A DNA stretch of 9,480 bases from the NCBI GenBank assembly GCA_937893205.1, contig CALBJU010000198.1, positions 1-9,480 of the forward strand. Direction: 5' to 3'. Each line of letters starts with the position of its first letter. The first letter of the stretch is position 1. Under the pieces are notes generated by a model. It saw only the letters and a list, made by a program, of their open reading frames with translations. It ran no database searches and was not told the origin of the DNA. The position numbers were made by a program, and so were the translations under genes. Shown in pieces: positions 5,899-9,480 of the stretch. The DNA comes from an uncultured Bacteroidota bacterium. GTDB lineage: Bacteria > Bacteroidota > Rhodothermia > Rhodothermales > UBA10348.

Positions 5899-7116
5899 TC
5901 AGTAAACGGCGATGGTCGAATCGATGTGCTGTGACCAGGCAAGAATGCCGCCGTCCAGGCTGTGCACATTTTCATAATCCTGTTTGCCCAACCACGCCGC
6001 GACGTTTGCCGATCGTACCCCGCTGCGGCACATCACGACGATTTTCTGCTTCTTGTCCGGTGCGACCTCATCCAGGCGCTCCGGAAGCTCATTCATGGGC
6101 ACCGATACGCCACCGATGTCCGCTACCGAGAGTTCTTCTGGTTGCCGGACATCGAGGAGTAGGAAGTCTTCCCCACTCTCTCGCATTTCCTTGAGTTGGT
6201 GGACGTCGATGAGAGATACCTGAGGTGAAAACAGCAAATTATTGGACTCAGTTGAAGTCTGTGGCGAAGAATCGAGTGGGTCTGGCAAAGATTGCGAGCG
6301 ATCTGCTGGATCACTCCTTTCAATTCCAGAACAGAACGACTCGTAGTCTATCAATTTATCTATCGTTGGACGTTCCCCACAAACCGCACATTCCACATCG
6401 CGCGAAATTCGCAAGGTCTGAAAATGCATGGTCAGAGCATCAATCAACAGCATTTTTCCGATCAGCGGTTCGCCGAGGCCCGCCAGCATTTTGATGACTT
6501 CGGTGGCCTGAAGAGTACCGAGAATACCTGGTAAAACACCCAGAACCCCACCTTCAGCGCACGACGGGACGGATCCGGCGGGTGGTGGCTGAGGAAACAG
6601 ACACCTGTAGCAGGGTCCGTCTTCGGCTCCGAAAACGGCGAGCTGGCCGTCGAACCTAAAAATGGATGCGAACACGTTCGGCGTGCAGGTCAACACACAA
6701 GCGTCATTCACCAGATAGCGCGTCGCAAAGTTATCCGTGCCGTCTGCGACAATATCATAATCAGAAATAAGGTCCAGCGCATTTTCAGAGGTCAGCCTTT
6801 CTTCATATAGTTCGATGTCAATCAGCGGGTTGATATCGCGCAACCTTCGACTTGCCACCGACAGTTTGGATGCACCGACATCATCGGTTCCGTACAATAT
6901 CTGGCGATGAAGATTGCTGGCGTCGACCGTATCAAATTCCACGATCCCGATTCTTCCGATTCCGGCAGCGGCCATGTACATGAGGGCGCCCGAACCAAGT
7001 CCTCCCGCGCCGACGACGAGCACTGAGGATTCCTTCAGCCTGCGCTGACCGTTCTCTCCGAATTCAGGAAGCAAGAGATGACGACTGTATCTCGTCTTTT
7101 CGTCGAACGTGAGCAT
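5899..7116 (-). CDS. MoeB/ThiF-type adenylyltransferase with C-terminal rhodanese domain (MoeZ/MoeBR-like)
   Basis: This 405-residue cytosolic protein has two domains. The E1-like domain (about 1-250) adenylates the C-terminal Gly-Gly of a small ubiquitin-like sulfur carrier (MoaD or ThiS type). It shows the opening YSRHLLLPEFG, the nucleotide loop GAGGLGS (36-42), NLHRQILY (68-75), DGTDNFATRYLVND (125-138), zinc cysteines in CYRC (169-172) and CAVC (243-246), and PSCAEGGVLGVLPG (184-197) with a candidate catalytic Cys186. After a Ser/Pro-rich linker (about 265-298) comes a rhodanese domain with the active-site loop CRSGVR (363-368), whose Cys363 would carry the persulfide. The fusion passes sulfur to the carrier for molybdopterin, thiamine or cysteine/thio-modification; no carrier gene is in the window, so the pathway is open. 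It heads the minus-strand unit, 30 bases ahead of the DUF5916 gene, with no terminator visible between them. Confidence 0.93.
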   Translation of the reverse strand: MLTFDEKTRYSRHLLLPEFGENGQRRLKESSVLVVGAGGLGSGALMYMAAAGIGRIGIVEFDTVDASNLHRQILYGTDDVGASKLSVASRRLRDINPLIDIELYEERLTSENALDLISDYDIVADGTDNFATRYLVNDACVLTCTPNVFASIFRFDGQLAVFGAEDGPCYRCLFPQPPPAGSVPSCAEGGVLGVLPGILGTLQATEVIKMLAGLGEPLIGKMLLIDALTMHFQTLRISRDVECAVCGERPTIDKLIDYESFCSGIERSDPADRSQSLPDPLDSSPQTSTESNNLLFSPQVSLIDVHQLKEMRESGEDFLLLDVRQPEELSVADIGGVSVPMNELPERLDEVAPDKKQKIVVMCRSGVRSANVAAWLGKQDYENVHSLDGGILAWSQHIDSTIAVY

Positions 7117-7229
7117 TTTGAGAGCGGTAAAGTTTGGTCTTCAGACGAGCAGTGACGATACTCCGACGCCGGATTCAGACCGGGTTGCTTCAACGTACTG
7201 AGTTCATTTAGGTCCCTACCAGCTTCATC

Positions 7230-8391
7230 ATGACAGAGTCCGCGTATATCATTGGTGTTCTGAGTGCCATCGTCTTCGTCACCGAGATACTCATCCGGAG
7301 GACGGTCCTGAAGCACTTCGGCACGGCTTTGCTGGTGATTCTCGTGACAGCGGTCGTAGCCAATATGGGTCTGCTCCCGACGGGTTCATCTGCTGCAAAT
7401 CCTGTACCTGCGTACGACTACATTTTTTCGACGATCGCTCCTCTCGCCATTTTCTGGCTCCTTCTGCCGTCAACCTGAAAGACGTTTTCAGGGCCGGAAA
7501 GCCGATTGTTTTACTCTTCTTGTTTGGGTCTCTGGCGACAGCGATTGGTGTCTTTGTGGGAATGTGGGTAATCGACGGCGCCGAGACGATTGGACCACTC
7601 TATCACGCTATTGGTGGGATGTTCGTGGGCACCTACACCGGAGGTAGCGTCAACTTCAATTCCCTGGCACTGACCTACAATGTCATGGAGGAGAGCGTGC
7701 TGTTCAGCGGATCGATCGTCGTTGACAACATCATCACCACGACCTGGATGATCATCAGCCTTGCGATTCCACGTGCACTTATTCACGTCTGGCCACGACC
7801 GAAGGGTCGCGAAATTGGATCCATAATTGGGGACGTATCGACTGGAGAAAAAGAGGATACCGAATCAATTCACCCTATAGATCTCGGCGTGATCCTGGGA
7901 CTTGGTTTTGGCGCAGTCTGGCTTTCAGAACAGATCGCTTCGCTGGTCCCGGCAGTACCGTCAGCAATAATCTTGACCGTAATCGCCTTGATTCTCGCTC
8001 AGATTCCAACGCTTTCGAAGCTTCCCGGACTGAAGGTCATGGGAATGTTCGCGGTGTATCTGTTTCTAGCGGTTATAGGGGCGTACACCGATATCGGAGC
8101 AATGGCAGGGCTGGGCGGGCTCGGCGTAAGTCTTCTGATTTTCACCTCTATTACCTGGTTCACGGCGTGCTCGTGTATTCGGCCGCCTATTTGTTCAAAA
8201 TAGATTCAGTCGTGGCTTCCATCGCGTCGCAGGCCAACATCGGAGGGGGCACTTCCGCGCTCGCACTCGCCCGGAGTCTGGGGCGTGAGGATCTGGTACT
8301 TCCGTCGATCCTGATCGGCTCCCTTGGCTACGCTGTGGGCACCTTTCTCGGATTCTGGGTGGCCGAAAGCTGGCTACCACTTATCGGTTGA
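7230..8391 (+). pseudogene. DUF819-family membrane protein, broken by two single-base frameshifts
   Basis: Three consecutive ORFs in three frames make one DUF819 (YjcL-like) protein. Segment 1 (7230 to about 7466) carries the N-terminal helices and DYIFSTIAPLAIFWLLL. Segment 2 (about 7469 to 8154) opens with VNLKDVFRAGKPIVLLFLFG before its first ATG, and includes the family's GTYTGGSVNFNSLA region. Segment 3 (8155 to 8391) reads LVHGVLVYSAAYLFKID and then SQANIGGGTSALALARSLG, ending in a last helix. Restoring one base at each break would give about 387 residues, the usual family length, with roughly ten membrane helices. The family is an uncharacterised, transporter-like inner-membrane group. 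Each break lacks one base next to a CC (7467-7468 and 8154-8155), and no slippery heptamer is seen. Either this is a recent pseudogene or the consensus has under-called C runs. It is divergent from the MoeB-like gene and overlaps the esterase gene by 11 bases, tail to tail. Confidence 0.85.
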
Positions 8392-9247
8392 GGCGAAAAA
8401 ACTCGGTCAGAAGTGACGGCGCGTCAATATCTCCGATCGGCCATTCGTGGGTTCCATTTACGATCTCGTCCAGGCGTACCCTGAATCCTCCCATGCATGA
8501 CTCAATGAGATGAACCTGGGTGGTCCGACCACCGTTGCGAATCGTTTGCACGTCCCTAAAGTTCGCGCAGCCGTTCTTGGCCCCCCACAAAAAGTAGGTT
8601 TCAAGCGCGCCCTTGAGTGCATAGGAACCCTCTGAACTTCCGCGAAACGGTACCGATTCGTCATTTGTGCCGTTCAGCATCATGATGTCGACCCCTGAAT
8701 CAGGATTACAGTTGAGAGACAGCGGCACAGAGAGGGATCCCACCGTGAAAAATCCGGCGTACGTCTCGCTTCGCTCGCAGGCCAGTCGATGGACGAACAT
8801 GCCACCTTGAGAATAACCTGCGGCATAAATCCGGGACCGATCGATCTCATAGAGATCATCGAGCAGCTCGATGGTTTGATCCGCGAAACCAACATCGTCC
8901 ACGCCGTCCAGGTCCGGTCTTATACAATCACAGCCTTCTGCCCAGTTGCTGCCAGATGCCGTGGGATAGGCTACAATGAATCCGTGTTTGTCCGCTTCTC
9001 TGTCCAGGCGTGCTCCCTGCTGGAATCCAAATCCAGAGTCCTGCGCTCCGTGAAATGCAAGGAGAACAGGCATTGGATCAGCCTCGTCATATCCATCAGG
9101 GAAGTGGACATAAACGAGGCGATTGACATCCTGGAAAAGGATGCTGTGCCTCTCATCTGTTCCCGAGGGCTCGCTGGATGAGCAACCCATGGAGAAAAAC
9201 AGAAAGGCGCTAGAGGCGAATGCCAAAAGGCGAAACGACGTGATCAT
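8381..9247 (-). CDS. Lipoprotein alpha/beta-hydrolase, LpqC/PHB-depolymerase-like esterase
   Basis: This 288-residue protein begins with a lipoprotein signal peptide ending FFSMGC (Cys22) followed by a serine-rich tether, so it should be membrane-anchored on the outer side. The rest is a compact alpha/beta hydrolase of the esterase PHB-depolymerase / feruloyl-esterase type. The oxyanion HG lies at 66-67 in LLAFHGAQDSG. The nucleophile elbow is GYSQGG with Ser146, preceded by DRSRIYAAG. The acid is Asp196 in LNGTNDESVPF and the base His267 in NGTHEWP. Cysteines in EGCDC, NCN, GCANF and SCMGG may form disulfides, as in secreted relatives. The substrate (short polyesters, acetyl or feruloyl esters) cannot be told from sequence. 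The 3' end overlaps the DUF819 gene by 11 bases. A TAGTTTTG box lies only 5 bases ahead of the ATG on the minus strand, so a very short or absent leader is possible. Confidence 0.9.
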   Translation of the reverse strand: MITSFRLLAFASSAFLFFSMGCSSSEPSGTDERHSILFQDVNRLVYVHFPDGYDEADPMPVLLAFHGAQDSGFGFQQGARLDREADKHGFIVAYPTASGSNWAEGCDCIRPDLDGVDDVGFADQTIELLDDLYEIDRSRIYAAGYSQGGMFVHRLACERSETYAGFFTVGSLSVPLSLNCNPDSGVDIMMLNGTNDESVPFRGSSEGSYALKGALETYFLWGAKNGCANFRDVQTIRNGGRTTQVHLIESCMGGFRVRLDEIVNGTHEWPIGDIDAPSLLTEFFRLNR

Positions 9248-9356
9248 GCGCTCAAAACTAACTTCCGGTACGCTGATATTGGGTGCAGTATGACCTGCCT
9301 CTACTGAATACCATCCATCTCAATTCCTTATATAATTAACTATTTCCACATACACC

Positions 9357-9386
9357 TTGATTTAATTATTAATACTATTGTATATA
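9357..9386 (+). promoter_or_regulatory. Candidate promoter in AT-rich upstream region
   Basis: TTGATT (9357-9362) and TATATA (9381-9386) are spaced by 18 bases inside a markedly AT-rich stretch (about 9325-9400) that stands out from the rest of the window. They point toward the gene starting at 9474 and would give a leader of about 80 bases. In such AT-rich DNA similar boxes arise easily, so the exact position is uncertain. The remaining gap, 9248-9356, shows no other feature I can support. Confidence 0.35.
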
Positions 9387-9402
9387 CCTAATATATATCG
9401 GC

Positions 9403-9412
9403 TCACTAGTGA
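9403..9412. repeat. Perfect 10-bp palindrome between promoter and start codon
   Basis: TCACTAGTGA is perfectly palindromic. It lies about 17 bases downstream of the putative -10 box and 62 bases before the start codon at 9474, a position suited to an operator. No protein is known to bind it, and chance is possible. Confidence 0.35.
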
Positions 9413-9473
9413 CATCTGCGTAACTTATCATACATAGTCCCGTAGTGGGGAGAGTTTTCAAGGAGTTCGCACA

Positions 9474-9480
9474 ATGGATT
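9474..9480 (+). CDS. Start of a gene running off the right edge
   Basis: Only ATG GAT T is present, so the product cannot be named. The call rests on a strong Shine-Dalgarno, AAGGAG at 9460-9465, placed 8 bases before the ATG. That is the best ribosome binding site in the window, and a promoter-like AT-rich region lies upstream. Confidence 0.5.

Noticed and set aside
7117..7229. Riboswitch (for example a molybdenum-cofactor or TPP type) ahead of the MoeB-like gene
   Set aside because: Only a short CCGG/CCGG hairpin is visible; no conserved riboswitch core could be recognised in the 113-base gap.
7461..7478. Programmed -1 ribosomal frameshift in the DUF819 gene
   Set aside because: No X-XXY-YYZ slippery heptamer and no evident downstream stem or pseudoknot; a second shift would also be needed at 8154.

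Overview
The window looks like chromosomal DNA of a moderate-GC, Gram-negative bacterium of the Bacteroidetes/Rhodothermota assemblage. This placement is inference. It rests on a DUF3098-type gene fragment, an MreD, a PadR gene joined to the start of an ADOP-type permease, a DUF5916 outer-membrane protein, several lipoboxes, and start codons that mostly lack a Shine-Dalgarno sequence. There are no phage, IS or CRISPR sequences.

Layout. The left edge holds the start of a small membrane-protein gene (minus, DUF3098-like), divergent from a stand-alone mreD (plus). A tRNA-Ala(GGC) with a strong intrinsic terminator follows. From about 1.0 to 2.3 kb lies a patchy region. It has a 53-residue lipoprotein ORF on the plus strand, then on the minus strand a PadR regulator with a perfect inverted repeat just upstream, translationally coupled (ATGA) to a 51-residue fragment that matches only the N-terminal prefix of a MacB/FtsX-like permease. 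Upstream of padR is a doubtful 70-residue single-pass membrane ORF. A pentapeptide-repeat protein (plus) then ends tail to tail against the next block.

The central minus-strand block (7116 down to 2849) reads as one transcription unit: a MoeB/ThiF-type adenylyltransferase fused to a rhodanese domain, a 741-residue secreted CBM9-like/DUF5916 beta-barrel protein, and a LolA-like lipoprotein whose start overlaps the barrel's stop (ATGA). The last two are probably an outer-membrane pair of unknown function.

Divergent from this block is a DUF819-family membrane protein gene spread over three reading frames. Both breaks fit a single missing base next to a CC dinucleotide, so this is either a young pseudogene or a base-calling artefact. 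It overlaps, tail to tail, a lipoprotein esterase of the LpqC/PHB-depolymerase type with a visible Ser-Asp-His triad. The right edge is an AT-rich promoter-like region with a 10-bp palindrome, ending in an excellent ribosome binding site and the first codons of another gene.

I do not see a clearly new multi-gene defence or mobile system. The best leads are the DUF5916 barrel plus LolA-like lipoprotein pair, the PadR-linked truncated permease with its operator-like repeat, and the frame-broken DUF819 gene.
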